Source: Bathymodiolus brooksi
Lineage: Eukaryota > Mollusca > Bivalvia > Mytilida > Modiolidae
Assembly (NCBI GenBank): GCA_963680875.1
Contig: OY804585.1
Span: forward strand, 31,176,186-31,240,185
Reading direction: 5' to 3'
Length of the DNA stretch: 64,000 nucleotides
Below the pieces are notes generated by a model. That model worked only from the letters and a program-made list of their open reading frames with translations. It did no database searches and was not told the origin of the DNA. The translations under genes were made by a program, and so were the position numbers. The stretch's first letter is position 1; every line of letters starts with the position of its first letter. This document shows, in pieces, positions 12,841-25,314 of this stretch.

Positions 12841-13701
12841 ATTAATATGGAGAGATCTATCTAAACCATTTAGGTTTTTTTTGTCTGAAATAAGCCAAAA
12901 GAACATGGTATTCACACACAATAAACAAAAATATGAACAGGTCTTTTAAAAAATTGATATGATTTATTTTATATTCAACAAATTATGAACAGTTTCTTTA
13001 CGACCACAAAATTTGTTGTGGTCTTGTTATATTATAACTCTGTCATTGTTGTCATAGTTGTAAAAAATGAATAACATTTCAAAAATGTATATGTAACTAT
13101 TACCATTTTTTCTTAGAATTGATTGTGACAAAGGCTGCAGGTAGTATTTCAATGGATTTCCTCTCAGTTATGGTTTTCAAGTTAATTGATTGCAGGAGGA
13201 AGCCCTTGTTGACTTGCTGCAGTCTATTATGATGTGCCCAGCATATTCCTTTATTGTGTTCTGGAGTAATGCTCCTTGATTTGCCAAAAAAAAACTGATT
13301 GATCAGATGTCGACTCAATAACTTGCTTTGTTCTGCAATTCATTAGATTTACAAATGGCAATTTAGTGGCCTCTGTGCTCTAAATTCTATTACCCTTGGT
13401 TAAAGGTTGTAAGATTTTTATGGATCCGCAAATTTAAGTCTAGGGGGCATATTGTTTTATCCCTGTACGTCTATCAGCAGTGCTAGGATTATGGTCAAAT
13501 ATCAATGACACTAACCACACAGCCACCCTCTGGTTACTGATAAAGTATTGGACATGGATCAGTTTTGTTGTGAACAGGTAGGATGCATTAGAACATGTAT
13601 TATAATTACCGGTATTAGATCACATTTCATTACCCACAATTCATTTTGTCAACCATATTTTTGTTTATCCAATTCACCTTGAATTGAACATACTAGTAGA
13701 T
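12841..13701. other. Intergenic, nothing recognised
   Basis: AT-rich sequence without exon-like structure, domain or clear repeat. Confidence 0.4.
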
Positions 13702-13957
13702 GGGGATTGTCGTGGTCGTGATCATATGGTAGTTGGAGTTAGGCATAGTGCCTATTACCACTAAAGTAGTGAATTTGAATCCCGCTCATGGCGATTTGTA
13801 CTCGATTCAACATTATGTGATAAAGGTTGTCAGTGACTTGCGACAGGTCAGTGGTTTTTCTCCGGGTCCTCTGGTTTCCTCCTCCAGTAAAACTGACTGC
13901 CACAATATAACTGAAATATTGTTGAAAGTGACATTAAACATTATAACCCTATCCCTA
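13702..13957 (+). repeat. Full-length tRNA-derived SINE
   Basis: Starts GGGGATTGTCGTGGTCGTGATC, has a B-box-like GAATCCCGCTC region, and ends ...acattaaacattataaccc. Confidence 0.85.
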
Positions 13958-14224
13958 CTAGTAGACACACTGATGTTGAACATATATTGAAGTCATGGAT
14001 GCTACAAATTTATCAAATTTATTGAGGCCTTGAAAACTGTTACCCATGGAATTTATTTGTTCAATCCATCATTAAAATAATGTATATAATTTCTTTTGAA
14101 ATTGATACCTGAACAGCAATGTTTTTCACACTACTATTAAGCCATTGATGAAGTGCCCAATTAACTAGAACTGAGAGAAAAACCATATTATTAATAAAAC
14201 AGCAAGGGTATAAAAACTTTTGCT

Positions 14225-14590
14225 TATGAAAAGAAATTTTAACCAGTGATGGTCAACAATTCCACCAGTATCAACAAAACGAATAATCACCTCTCGACTC
14301 AAATCTTTAGAAATGCCTGTACCAAGTCAGGGTCATTACGGTTTTCACAGTTTTCCGATTGTTGACTTATTTTGTCTGTTAATTATGAGTTTTGACTTTC
14401 CCTTTGTAAGATTGTTCGGAGTTCGGTAATTTTGTTATTACCCTTATTTATCATTGAACATATAAAAGGAGACCACAACATATTACTTTGGAAATCCAGG
14501 TCTTGGCTTGGAGACGGACACAAAAATGTGGCTGGGTTAAACCAGTTAATGGTATCCCAACTTGCCCCGTCTTGATAATTGGATCTTTCC
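14225..14590 (+). repeat. Unclassified dispersed repeat (copy A)
   Basis: The beginning (gtgatggtcaacaattccac) and the end (ttggaaatccaggtcttgg...) both recur in the same order at 35026-35298, with different sequence between them. Not assigned to a known class. Confidence 0.6.
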
Positions 14591-14872
14591 TTGATTTTCA
14601 AAATATACAACCTACTTTTGTTCAAAACAAGGAAAGATTTATACAGAATACATTTTTTTCCCCTATATGATTTTTTACCCCCATGAAATTCTTACTGCAC
14701 AGTAATTAATCATATATATGTACTTGAACTTTTATAAAGAAAAAAAAAAAATGAAAATTACATTTTTGTGATAATCAAATGTATAAATATTGAGGTAGAC
14801 AATTTATTATGGATTCTTCCTGATCAGGCTGATTGTTTTCTGGTTTGAAGCAAGTTGTTTAAAGACAGACTT

Positions 14873-17360
14873 TTTAGCTCACCTTGCCAAAGGCAATGTG
14901 AGCTTTTGCCATCACTTGTCGTCCGTCGTCTGTCGTCCGTCGTCCGTTAACTTTTCACATTTTAATCTTCTCCTCTGAAACCCCTCAGCCAAATGAACTG
15001 AAACTTGGTAGGAAGCATCTATGGAAGGTTCTTTATCAAGATTGCTCATTTTGTCCCGATCCATTCAAACACCTCAGCCAAATGAACTGAAACTTGGTAG
15101 GAAGCATCTATGGAAGGTTCTTTATCAAGATTGCTCATTTTGTCCCGATCCATTAACAAACATGGCCACCACAGGCAATTCTTGTTTCTGATGGGCCAAT
15201 TTTTAAAAATCTTCTCCTCTGAAACTACTTGGCCAAATGAACCGAAACTTGATAGGAAGCATCTATGGAAGGTCCTCTATAAAGATTGTTCATTTCGTTC
15301 TGATTCGTTAACAAACATGGCCACCACAGGCCATTCTTGTTTCTGATTGGTTGATTTCTAAAAAATCTTCTCCTCTGAAACTGCGAAGCCAAATGAATCA
15401 AAACTTGGTAGGAAGCATCCTTGGAAGGTCCTCTATCAAGATTGCTCATTTAGTTCTGATCCGTTAACAAACATGGTGGCACAGGCCATTCTTGTGTCTG
15501 ATTGGTTGATTTCTAAAAAAACTTCTCCTCTGAAACTGCTTGTCCAAATGAACCGAAACTTGGTAAGAAGCATCTATGGAAGGTCCTCTATAAAGATTGT
15601 TCATTTTGTCCCGATTGGTTAACAAACATGGCCACCACAGGCAATTCTTGTTTCTGATTAGTTGATTTCTAAAATATCTTCTCTGTTAAAAGAAAGATAA
15701 CTCTTGTTTAAGTATAGATATCTGTATTCAAAATGCAGTTATCTCTATACAGATTTTAAAATATTTTCTCCTCTGAAACCGCTTGGCCAAATGAACCGAA
15801 ACTTGGAAGCAAGCATCTATGGAAGGTCCTCTGTATAGATTGCTCATTTCGTCCCGATCTGTTAACTAATATGGCCGCCACAGGCGACTCTTGTTTCTGA
15901 TTGGCTGATTTTTAAAATTCTTCTCCTCTGAAACCGCTTGGCCAAATGAACCGAAACTTGGTAGGAAGCATCTATGGGCGGTCCTCTATAAAGAGTGCTC
16001 ATTTCGTCCGTCCCGATCCATGTACAAACATGGCCACCACAGGCCATTCTTGTTTCTGATTGATTGATTTCTAAGAATCTTCTCCTCTGAAACCGCTTGG
16101 CCAAATGATCCAAAACTTGGTAGGAAGCATCTATGGAAAGTCCTCTATAAAGATTGCTCATTCCATCCCGATCCGTTAACAAACATGGCCACCACAGGCA
16201 ATTCTTGTTTCTGATTGGTTGATTTCTAAAATATCTTCTCTGTTAAAAGAAAGATAACTCTTGTTTAAATACAGATATCTGTATTCAAAATGCAGTTATC
16301 TCTATACAGATTTTTAAAATTCTCCTCTGAAACCGCTTGGCCAAATGAACTGAAACTTGGTAGGAAGCATCTATGGGTGGTCCTCTATAAAGAGTGCTCA
16401 TTTCGTCTCGATCCATATACAAACATGGCCGCCACAGGCAATTCTTGTTTCTGATTGGTTGATTTCTAAAAATCTTCTCCTCTGAAAGTGCTTGGCCAAA
16501 TGATCCGAAACTTGGTAGGAAGCATCTATGGAAGGTTCTCTATAAAGATTGCTTATTCCGTCCTGATCCGTTAACAAACATGGCGCCACAGGCGATTCTT
16601 GTTTCTGATTGGCTGATTTTTTAGATTCTTCTCTGAAACCGTTTGGCCAAATGAACCGAAACTAGGTAGGAAGCATCTATGGAAAGTCCTCTGTTACGAT
16701 TGCTCATTTCGTCACGATCCATTAACAAACATGGCCACCACAGACAATTCTTGTTTCTGATTGGTTGATTTCTAAAAAATCTTCTCCTCTGCAACCACTT
16801 TGCCAAATAAACCGAAACTTGGTAGGAATCATCTATGGAAGGTTCTCTATAAAGATTGCTCATTTTGTCCCGATCCATTAACAAACATGGCTACCACAGG
16901 CAATTCTTGTTTCTGATTGGTCGATTTCTAAAAATCTTCTACTCTGAAAGAGCTTGGCCAAATGGACCGAAACGTGGTAGGAAGCATCTATGGAAGGTCC
17001 TCTATGGGAATGCTCATTCCGTTTTGATCCGTTAACAAACATGGCCGTCATAGACAATTCTTGTTTCTTATTGGTCAATTTCTAAAACAGCTTTTCCTCT
17101 AAAACCGCATGGCCAAATGATATGACACTTGGTAAGAAGCATCTATGGAAGGTCCTCTATAGAATTTGCTCATTTCGTTTTGATCTATCAACAAATATGG
17201 CTGCCACTGGCAATTCTTGTTTTAGATTGGTCGATTTCTAAAAATCTTCTTCTCTGAAACTGCTTTGCCAAAACGAGCCGAAATTTGGTGGGAATCACCT
17301 ATGGAAGGTTCTGTATTAAGTTTCCTCAAAACAGAATGAGAGGTGAGCGACACAGTTAAA
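14873..17360 (+). repeat. TTAGCTCACC element, expanded form (about 16 internal units)
   Basis: It has the same hairpin start as 11175, with several CGTCCGTCGTC repeats, and the same GGTGAGCGACACAG end. Between them GAAACTTGGTAGGAAGCATC recurs about 16 times, mostly 155-156 bp apart (for example 15090, 15245, 15401, 15556). An 88-bp insert with a TTAAAAGAAAGATAACTCTT core occurs in two units about 555 bp apart, so a multi-unit block was duplicated. Minus-strand open frames across it are by-products of the repeat. Confidence 0.85.
15681..16325 (+). repeat. Duplicated 555-bp block with an 88-bp insert inside the array
   Basis: The insert (ctgttaaaagaaagataact ... tatctctatacagatttt) appears at 15681 and again at 16237, always in the spacer of a unit. 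Its internal ends are partly complementary (agatatctgtat ... atacagat). Confidence 0.75.
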
Positions 17361-17620
17361 GGTCTTTTTTTATCTTCCTTCTATAAGAATATTAATCAAC
17401 CTATTATGGTGAAATCCTATGGATAGAGATATGGTCATCTTGACTTGCATTATTTTTAAGCTTGGCCACTGTGTTTTATTATCCTTGTATTGGTTTATTC
17501 GAAAATCGTGGTATTTGCAATATTAGGTTATGTGTAATACACATCAGGCCATTCTTTTAACTTATAATTTCTCATAATGTAAGTACATGTGTATTTGACA
17601 TAATTTGCATATCTTATTAG

Positions 17621-17892
17621 GGGTTGTCTTGGTCGTGATCGTGATTGTATGGTAGTTGGATTTACAACTACCTATGCAATCAGTGCCTTTCACCAATAAC
17701 GTTGTCAGTTCGAATCCAGCTCACCCGAGGTGTACTCGATATAACATTATGTGATAAAGTTTGTGCATGACTTTCGGCAGGTCGATGGTTTTCTCTGTGT
17801 ACTCCGGTGTCCTCCACCAATAAAACTGACTGCCACGTACGATATAACTGAAATATTGTTGAAAGTGGCGTTAAACACCATAACCATAACCC
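17621..17892 (+). repeat. Full-length tRNA-derived SINE
   Basis: Starts GGGTTGTCTTGGTCGTGATC, has GTTCGAATCCAGC as B box, and ends with the common 3' domain and CCATAACCATAACCC. Confidence 0.85.
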
Positions 17893-17959
17893 ATATTTGA
17901 CTATCATTGAATTTGCGGTATATAACGAAGCTTTTGACTTAGTATCCATGTGCATGGGC

Positions 17960-18128
17960 CACCGTGATCGTATGGTAGTTGGATTTTAAGTTTGTCAGTG
18001 ACTTGCGACAGATCGGTGGTTTTCTCCGGGTTCTCCGGTTTCCTCCACGAATGAAACTGACCGTCACAATATAACTGAAATATTGTTGAAAGTGGCATTA
18101 AACACCATAAACCAACCAACCAACCAAC
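17960..18128 (+). repeat. Internally deleted SINE
   Basis: The head (ccaccgtgatcgtatggtagttgg) jumps directly to the middle part (aagtttgtcagtgacttgcg), losing the B-box region. It ends in (CCAA)n. Confidence 0.8.
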
Positions 18129-18446
18129 TATTATCCATGGTTGATAATCATAGAAATATATAACATTTCTGAGTAATTGTACTTCCCCCAAGTTCAGTAA
18201 ATGGTTTTCTTGTTGAAACAGGAAGTAAAATATACCATAAATACAGTAAATTAACTATTTACCTGTCTAAGCTGACCTTCTTGGTACTAACGTTTGTGTT
18301 TGGAATAGACAAGGTTTGGTTTATACAGGATAAATTCATAAAGGTTTCTTACAGTATGACTTTATTGAAATTCAATTTATTGAGGATTCTGGTTTATTCC
18401 AGAGTTAGATTTGAACATGTTTCTCTGTCTATTCTGTATAGAGGTA

Positions 18447-18535
18447 CAGTGAAACCTGTCTAAACTGAACCCTGTATAAACCAAACACCAGTCTATTCCG
18501 AACACAAAAGCTGGTCCCAAGACATTTTGAATTTT
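18447..18535 (+). repeat. One end of a pogo/Tigger-like MITE
   Basis: Preceded by TA, it starts CAGTGAAACCTGTCTAAACTG. A reversed partial relative lies at about 18285-18335 (gtttggaatagac ... ggtttatacagg). No matching second end was found close by. Confidence 0.45.
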
Positions 18536-18811
18536 ACTTTAGATTAAACATATTTTATTAATTAATTCAATATAGCATTACAATATTCAGCTATACACAT
18601 TACATAATAAGAAGTAATTAATAGGATTGGGAAACAAGTTACAAGAACTTATATTAATCCCTATCCGTAAATTTTACTTTGATCTGGAGTCTCCCAGTAG
18701 ACCCTCTATATTTATATTTACACCATTAAAATTGTATCTTATAAATATCTAAATGATTGATTAATAATTATGTTTTAAAAGCAACTCCAATGTTTAATAA
18801 ATGTCTCATTG
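18536..18811. other. Intergenic, nothing recognised
   Basis: AT-rich, no exon or clear repeat seen. Confidence 0.4.
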
Positions 18812-18905
18812 ATCACACATAAAACCCCTATGTATTGTTGATCACACATAAAACCCCTATGTCAATATTGTTGATCACACATAAAATCCCTATGTCAATA
18901 TAATG
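18812..18905 (+). repeat. Short tandem repeat, about 33 bp x 3
   Basis: Three copies of gatcacacataaaacccctatg with a variable TCAATATT spacer. Confidence 0.85.
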
Positions 18906-19755
18906 TAAACAATAATTAAAACAATGTTTTAGTGACTGATCAATGTTTCTGGGGAATAAATGTGTGAAATATTAATAGCTTGTTAATTTTACCAATAACT
19001 GAAAATAAAATGTTGTACAGCAATGATTAAAGGGTTGGAGATAAGATATACCACAAAGGCTTAGACAGAATTATTCTGCCTATATAGGGCATATATTAAA
19101 TTGTTTTTGTTATATTTCGTTGATTTTGGCTTTATATTGTTTTAAAGGAAAAGATTTTGTTAAAAAACTTAACATTATAATAAAAAGCTAAAATCAATGA
19201 AAAATAATGAAACTAGTTAATATAAGCCCTATAGAGACAGAAGAATTGGTCTACAAACTACAAAAAAAATGACAGTCTTCACGCTTACCCTCTTGCACAA
19301 ATAAAACTGGATTCGGACAAGTGAAAATTATGAAAGAATTTGCTTGAGTAAATAGAATTTTTTTTAAATTTGGCTTTCGGGCAAGTAGGTGAAAAAATTA
19401 AGGCAAATACTGTTGTGATGTGACATTACATGACCAGAACAGATGGAAAGTCAAAATATATATTTATTCAGGACTGCACAAGTTAAACTGTTGGAGCTAA
19501 TCTATTAACAGAGTTGAAAGTTTTCCTCTGATCAGCCGATTTCCTCTTCTTTTTTTTAAGCAAAATATTTGAAAATGAAATGTGTAAAACTTGGTCCAAG
19601 CAGCTAGAAAATAAAGATAATCTGGTACTTACAGGATTTTTAACAGTAAGCAGTTTTATCTCTGATTTAAAAAGTATGCCAAGGTAAAGATTGGTTTTCA
19701 AACATACCAGGTATACCAGCAACCAGCATGCCTACCTGTTATTCTTTTACCAGTA
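18906..19755. other. Intergenic, nothing recognised
   Basis: No domain or splice-flanked ORF. The 79-codon minus-strand frame at 19483-19722 is not recognisable. Confidence 0.4.
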
Positions 19756-19934
19756 CAGTTAAGCCTGCAATAGTGACAACCTTTATTAAGAAATAACTTG
19801 TATTATGTGACCTTAAATTTGATTTCCCTGTGTGGTTCATTTTATGTTAATTAAGTTTGTATTATGTGACCACCTGTCTTATGTGACCCTATTTCAATAT
19901 GTCCTTAGAAGGTCACCTAAGACAGGTTTGACTG
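19756..19934. repeat. pogo/Tigger-like MITE
   Basis: Flanked by TA on the left. The left end is CAGTTAAGCCTG and the right end is CAGGTTTGACTG, an imperfect terminal inverted repeat. The body contains the tatgtgaccacctgtctta type sequence shared with 26818, 27093 and 55237. Confidence 0.7.
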
Positions 19935-20398
19935 TGCTTAAGTTATTTGATAGAATAGACTTGAGACTATTGATGGCCCACAACTCACAGTACAAACAAT
20001 TAAAATGCCTTCCTATCCCAACATAGACTTTTTAATGGAATCTTGCTGTCATCTGTCCTACAATCTGAACCACACTTGAACTATACATTTAAACATCAAA
20101 CATTTTAAAATCCATTACTCTTTTTACAACAGTAGATGCAAAATCCATATGAATGCACTGTGTCTATCACCATTTAAGTTGTTAGTCGATTCTTACTCAC
20201 TTTGAGGTTATAGCTCGATACAACCTGTAAAGTTTTTCAGTGACTTGCAGCAGGTCCATGGTGTTCTCTGTGTTAACTCCCAGAAAGTCATTTAATCTAG
20301 TGTTAAAAACAAAATTGGGCTCTGCCTTCTATCTATTTGTGCATGAATACATTAATACTTACCACCAACTTTTTGAATAATATTAATTAAAATAAGGG

Positions 20399-20635
20399 AT
20401 GTGGTGTTCAGATCGTATGGTCATTGGATATACAACTATTACCTCTAAAGTTGTGCGTTCGGACCCCGTTCATGGCGAGGTGTACTCGATAGAACATTAT
20501 GTGATAAAGTTTGTCAGTGACTTGCGACAGGTCAGTGGTTTTCTCCTGGTACTCCAGTTTCCTCCACCAATAAAACTGACCGTCATGATACAACTGAAAC
20601 ATTGTTGAAAGTGGCGTTAAATACCATAAACCACC
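20399..20635 (+). repeat. tRNA-derived SINE, slightly 5'-truncated
   Basis: Begins within the head at agatcgtatggtcattgg, keeps a mutated B box (gcgttcggaccccg), and ends with CCATAAACCACCACC. Confidence 0.8.
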
Positions 20636-21938
20636 ACCAACTAATCATTTGATCTTGCATAAAAAGCAAAGTTGGGCTCAGCCTTCTATCTTTGTGTGCA
20701 TTAATTTGTTAACAATACTAGACAATTTATTAGGACACTACTAACAGATGATCAATTATTCATATAGAAGACAATTGGAAGCAAAAGTTTCTGAAGTACA
20801 TTGTTGTAAATGTAAATAAGGAAAGCCATTGCCTATTAAAAGTATCGATTGCTAGTTATAACATTTGTAATTGTATACCATTGTGACCCCCAAACATTAC
20901 AAGTAGAACATGACTTGAATCCTTATGGGGAAAGTCCATGTAATAATAAATTGATCTCATCTAAATATTCTTTGTTGTAAAACAGCTTGTTGTCAGGTTA
21001 GCATGTTTAAATGTATATTTCATGTATATTTCAATCATTCATGGACCATTTGGTTCCGCTATAAAAAGAGAGAGTTGTTTTCAATCTATATATTCTTGAC
21101 TCAATGTCAAAAAAAGTTTTAAAAAAGTTTCATTGAATTTTTAGTTAGTCCTTCTTAATTTAAAATAGGAGTATTGGTTGATTTTTACCTATGATATAGA
21201 TATTAATTACAGGTAGTGAAATTCTGTAAACATCTAATCTGAAAAAAAAGGTGAGGGAAAAATAGATGATATTGAAAATAGAGGGGTTAAAATTGGGGAC
21301 AAAGTAAAGGATCTGGACTGGGTTGTACAAACCTCAATTAAATTTAAGTCTCAATTAAACCTTAAGCGTAAATTAAATTCATGTACATTTTAAGTAAATT
21401 TAAGGAGTCAATTAAGTTTTAATTAACAATTTTATTTGAGGGTTGTGGAAACCCAGTCCTGGTATAAGGCAATTTTTGTTGACTGACTTAATTGTTGATT
21501 TATAGATGAACCATTGGTTGAACAAAATAGTTATGTATCTGAAATGAATACGATTATTTTTTTATTGTTTTTCACAGAATTACACTCTGAGGTTCAAGTA
21601 GACTGTGTAATTTGTTAAATGTTTTTTGAGAGAATTATAAATGTAAGTGTCAAATATTGGATTTCAGAAAATCTATAGGCCAAACAAATTTAATTATTAA
21701 TTTTTTATGATTTGTGTTCCAGATACAACATGATATGTAATAGTTTTGAATGAGAGGGCAACCATTTTAAAATGTGGAGTCAAACAAGGGGGTGTATATT
21801 TGCATATTGGCATATACAAAATTCTGAAGACAATTGTATGAGACATATTAACATCCATACCCCCAAGATTTGGCCTCTTTCCTCTCACTGTTCAGCAGTA
21901 AATAGGATAATAAGCAAGTTTCAAATTTTGAAGAAAAA
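20636..21938. other. Intergenic, nothing recognised
   Basis: AT-rich with no convincing exon. A few words recur locally (taaatttaag, tcaattaa around 21340-21430) without forming an array. Confidence 0.4.
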
Positions 21939-22478
21939 TGATTTACCTGTAATCTGGCAATATACCTTCAAATATGATTTACCTGTAATCTGGCAATATA
22001 CCTTCAAATATGATTTACCTGTAATCTGGCAATATACCTTCAAATATGATTTACCTGTAATCTGGTAATATACCTTCAAATATGATTTACCTGTAATCTG
22101 GCAATATACCTTCAAATATGATTTACCTGTAATCTGGCAATATACCTTCAAATATGATTTACCTGTAATCTGGTAATATACCTTCAAATATGATTTACCT
22201 GTAATCTGGCAATATACCTTCAAATATGATTTACCTGTAATCTGGTAATATACCTTCAAATATGATTTACCTGTAATCTGGCAATATACCTTCAAATATG
22301 ATTTACCTGTAATCTGGCAATATACCTTCAAATATGATTTACCTGTAATCTGGTAATATACCTTCAAATATGATTTACCTGTAATCTGGCAATATACCTT
22401 CAAATATGATTTACCTGTAATCTGGCAATATACCTTCAAATATGATTTACCTGTAATCTGGCAATATACCTTCAAATA
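21939..22478. repeat. 36-bp minisatellite x 15
   Basis: The unit is atgatttacctgtaatctgg plus caatataccttcaaat, repeated about 15 times with almost the only variation being GGCAAT versus GGTAAT. Because 36 is a multiple of three, it produces a 184-codon minus-strand frame (YLKVYCQITGKS repeats) that is not evidence of a gene. The homogeneity points to recent expansion. Confidence 0.95.
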
Positions 22479-22775
22479 TGCAATAAAAATGTTTTCAAAA
22501 TTTTACAATAAAGAACTTGTCAAAGTTTTACATTAAAAAAACATAACGATGAAATGAAAAAAAAAAATATATGACATCAGCAGAACCTAAAGCACATATA
22601 CATGATCACTCACTCTCCTGGCTTGGTTTAGGCACTTCAGTAACATATCGGTATGACAGTGTTAAACTAGTTCTATGGGCCCAAACCTCCCCCTTTAGTG
22701 AAATAATGCCAGTATACAAGAATAAAACGAATGGCAAAGTTGCTCTCAGTCCTACTTGTTGAAAAGAAAGGAGAA

Positions 22776-22923
22776 TGCTGCCGTGGCCGTGATCGTATGG
22801 TAGTGGGATTTACAACTACCTATGCAATCAGTGCCTATCACCACTGATGTGAGTTCGAATCTCGATCAGGGCGAGGTGTACAACATTATTCTCTGGGTAC
22901 TCCGGTTTCCTCAACCATAAAAC
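22776..22923 (+). repeat. SINE with internal deletion and lost 3' domain
   Basis: The head and B box (gagttcgaatctcg) are good. The middle (tgtgataaagtttgtcag region) is deleted, and the copy stops at tttcctcaaccataaaacc without the common 3' domain. Confidence 0.75.
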
Positions 22924-23312
22924 CAAACCAAGAACCAGAAAATTGATTTGTTGTAGCCTTAAATACTTAGGACAAAATGTTATGACATAAGATATAAACA
23001 AAATATTACATTTATTAATATAATAATACTGAGAGTTTTACATCCCCCCCAGACACAATAAAGGCTCCCTCTCTATGAATAATTAATTGTAACAATACAT
23101 AACCTAATCCTGGCTACTAGTATTTAATCATATGACAGACATATAATGGAAAAAGGGGAGGAGTGTAATATAAAAATCTTATTTATTTACATAATCCTTA
23201 CAAACAGACAAATATATTGGTTAATTACCATTATTGTAAATTATTTACCATTCATCTATTGGTATGTATTGGTAAATTGAATTACGGATGATTAGAGTAA
23301 GGGGGCATATGG

Positions 23313-23410
23313 TTTTAACAGAAGGGTCTGTTGGAAAACCAGCTAATATTGCAAACTATATGGACAGTTTTAACAGAAGGGTCTTGGAAAACCAGCTAAT
23401 TTTGCAAAAA
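23313..23410 (+). repeat. Tandem duplication, about 55 bp x 2
   Basis: The segment tttaacagaagggtct ... ggaaaaccagctaat occurs twice in succession, with small indels. Confidence 0.8.
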
Positions 23411-23575
23411 ATATATATCCAATGATAAGAATAATCAGAATGATAATAATTTGTCCACTGCCTTACAGCATGTTAGATGTTAGTTTACATGCATGTTAAT
23501 TTTGGTTGACGAGTACAATTGGATCTGTATCAGAAACACATGTACATTTTGTATATGATCATTGGAAATAATCAC

Positions 23576-23841
23576 AGGAATTCCTTGCTCACAAAAATTA
23601 AAAAACTTTTATTTTTATATGAGGAAAACTTAATAATGGATGGATCCCTTGTAGAGCCTCATAGCAGTACCAACAACTACCTGTGATGTGACTTATGTAA
23701 ATTACATGTTCAGGAATTCCTTGCTCCCAAAAATTTAAAAACTTATTTTTATATGAGGATAATTTGATAATGGATGGATCCCATGTAGAGCCTCATAACA
23801 GTACCAACAACTACCAGTGATGTGACTTAGGTAAATTACCT
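23576..23841 (+). repeat. Tandem duplication, about 130 bp x 2
   Basis: Starting at aggaattccttgctc, two copies share ataatggatggatccc...gtagagcctcata and caacaactacc...tgtgacttaggtaaatta, with point differences and small indels. Confidence 0.85.
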
Positions 23842-23952
23842 ACAGAAGAAATAACTGACTTAAAAAGTAGCTGATTAGAAAATTTGTTGACATTTAAAAT
23901 AATTTGCATTGGGATTATATCTTATATGTAAACAAATTTTTGTCAGTTGCAA

Positions 23953-24004
23953 ATGGAGGAACAGGAAAACATAGAGAATATTTCAATATCTGATCATGAG
24001 AGAG
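23953..24004 (+). CDS. Candidate alternative first exon of the PLC-delta gene (most distal)
   Basis: An ATG opens a 17-codon frame (MEEQENIENISISDHER) ending in AGAG|GTAAGA, a strong donor. It leaves one base (G), which with the TG at 46427 makes GTG (Val) and continues in frame into the PH domain. An in-frame stop lies at 23929-23931. A possible acceptor (TTTTTGTCAG) ends at 23946, so the exon could also be internal. The distance to the shared exon is 22 kb. Peptide composition and splice phase are the only evidence. Confidence 0.35.
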
Positions 24005-24186
24005 GTAAGAGAATGTTTATTTTTTTTAGATTTGGTTTATGATGTTTAATGCCACCTTCAACAATATTTAATTTATATTTTTTTTTACAAACTTCTAAAT
24101 TATTTTTATTGATTTCTTTATTTGATTAATTATTTTTATCTGATTTGAATTATTTATTTAACACTTGAAATACAAAATAGCATTTA

Positions 24187-24283
24187 GATGGAATGGTGTG
24201 AGTTCAAATCCTGTCGAGGGAAGAACAAAAATTTGACAGCTCTAAAAATCTAATTCTAACACTGTTTGGTTTAATTTTCAGAC

Positions 24284-24321
<38 letters not shown>
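24187..24321 (+). repeat. tRNA-Leu-like SINE, 3' part with (TA)n tail
   Basis: It starts within the head (ggaatggtgtgagttcaaatcc, a B-box-like stretch), continues through tctaacactgtttggtttaa and ends in a long TA run at 24282-24319. The reverse complement of 31195-31300 matches it closely, including the TA tail. Confidence 0.75.
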
Positions 24322-24324
<3 letters not shown>

Positions 24325-24446
24325 ATTACAGCTTAGGAAATCATACAGTGGCAAACTAAAAAAATATCACTCTGGGGGAAAAAGTACCAATGATTGAAAC
24401 AAATTGAAAATATTGTTATTTCTAAATAATAAAAAAAATGAACTCC

Positions 24447-24523
24447 ACAAATAAAACTGACCGCTATGATATAACTGAAATATTGTTGAAAGTGGCATGG
24501 TGTTAAACACTATAACTCTAACC
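24447..24523 (+). repeat. SINE 3'-end fragment
   Basis: Holds only aaaactgaccgctatgata ... gaaagtggcatggtgttaaacac, with a small internal duplication (ggcatggtg). Confidence 0.7.
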
Positions 24524-24831
24524 CTATTTAAAATATGGTACTATCCCTCATTAAAAGATATATTAATTGACTATTGAACTGTGAGGAGAGAAAAGGTTTT
24601 TTGAAATGGAAAATGTCGACAGTTACTTTATGAACTTTTGAATGTTAAAAAAGTATGATCAAGGTCAAGTTATATAGGTAACCTAATCTTGTCTTTTTAC
24701 AAAACAACAAAGATATAGATGAGTACTGATGTACTGATTGGGCTCCAAGGGATCAACCCAAAGAGCTTCAAAGCTCATACCCATACAGGTGGCTGAAATA
24801 AGGAAAAGGGGAAAGGGGGGGGGGTATATTT

Positions 24832-24966
24832 GTTTAAAGTTTGATAAGTTAGGCATAAATATACTAGAATATATTTTATAAACAAAACAATAATAATAAT
24901 AACATGCATTTGATTTTGTGCTTAAAATATTTACGGAAAAATAGAAAATTAGATAATATTCTATCA
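24832..24966 (-). repeat. Dispersed repeat, inverted partner of 5272-5427
   Basis: The reverse complement of this segment follows 5272-5427 almost base for base. The 98-codon minus-strand frame across it is not recognisable as a protein. Confidence 0.7.
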
Positions 24967-25065
24967 ACAACAATTCCAATTATTTTTTAAATTTAGAAGT
25001 ACATGAATGCAGGTTTTTTTCACACAAGGTATTTATGTAAGTACATCAGGAACTACAAATATTGA

Positions 25066-25314
25066 GGGCTGTCATGGTCGTGATCGTACAGTAGTTGGAT
25101 TTATAACTACCTATGCAATCAGTGCCTATCAACACTGATGTTGTGAGTTTGAATTACGCTCCTGGCGAGGTGTACTCGATACAACATTATGTGATAAAGT
25201 TTGTCAGTGACTTGTGGCAGGTCGGTAGCTTTCACCGGTTACTTCCACCAATAAATTGACCGCCAGATATAACTGAAATATTGTTGAAAGTGGCGTTAAA
25301 ACACCATAAACCAT
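25066..25314 (+). repeat. Full-length tRNA-derived SINE
   Basis: Starts GGGCTGTCATGGTCGTGATC, has a degraded B box (gagtttgaattacg), and ends with the common 3' domain and CCATAAACC. Confidence 0.85.

Noticed and set aside
15110..17078. Plus- and minus-strand frames with similar peptides ([19 protein letters not shown] and others)
   Set aside because: Translations of the 155-bp units of a repeat element, with frequent frame changes between units. No codon conservation.
21921..22475. 184-codon minus-strand frame of YLKVYCQITGKS repeats
   Set aside because: It exists only because the 36-bp minisatellite has a unit length divisible by three and no stop in this frame. There is no start context, domain or splice structure.
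24683..24979. 98-codon minus-strand frame
   Set aside because: Lies across a dispersed repeat whose partner at 5272 does not keep the frame. No domain seen.
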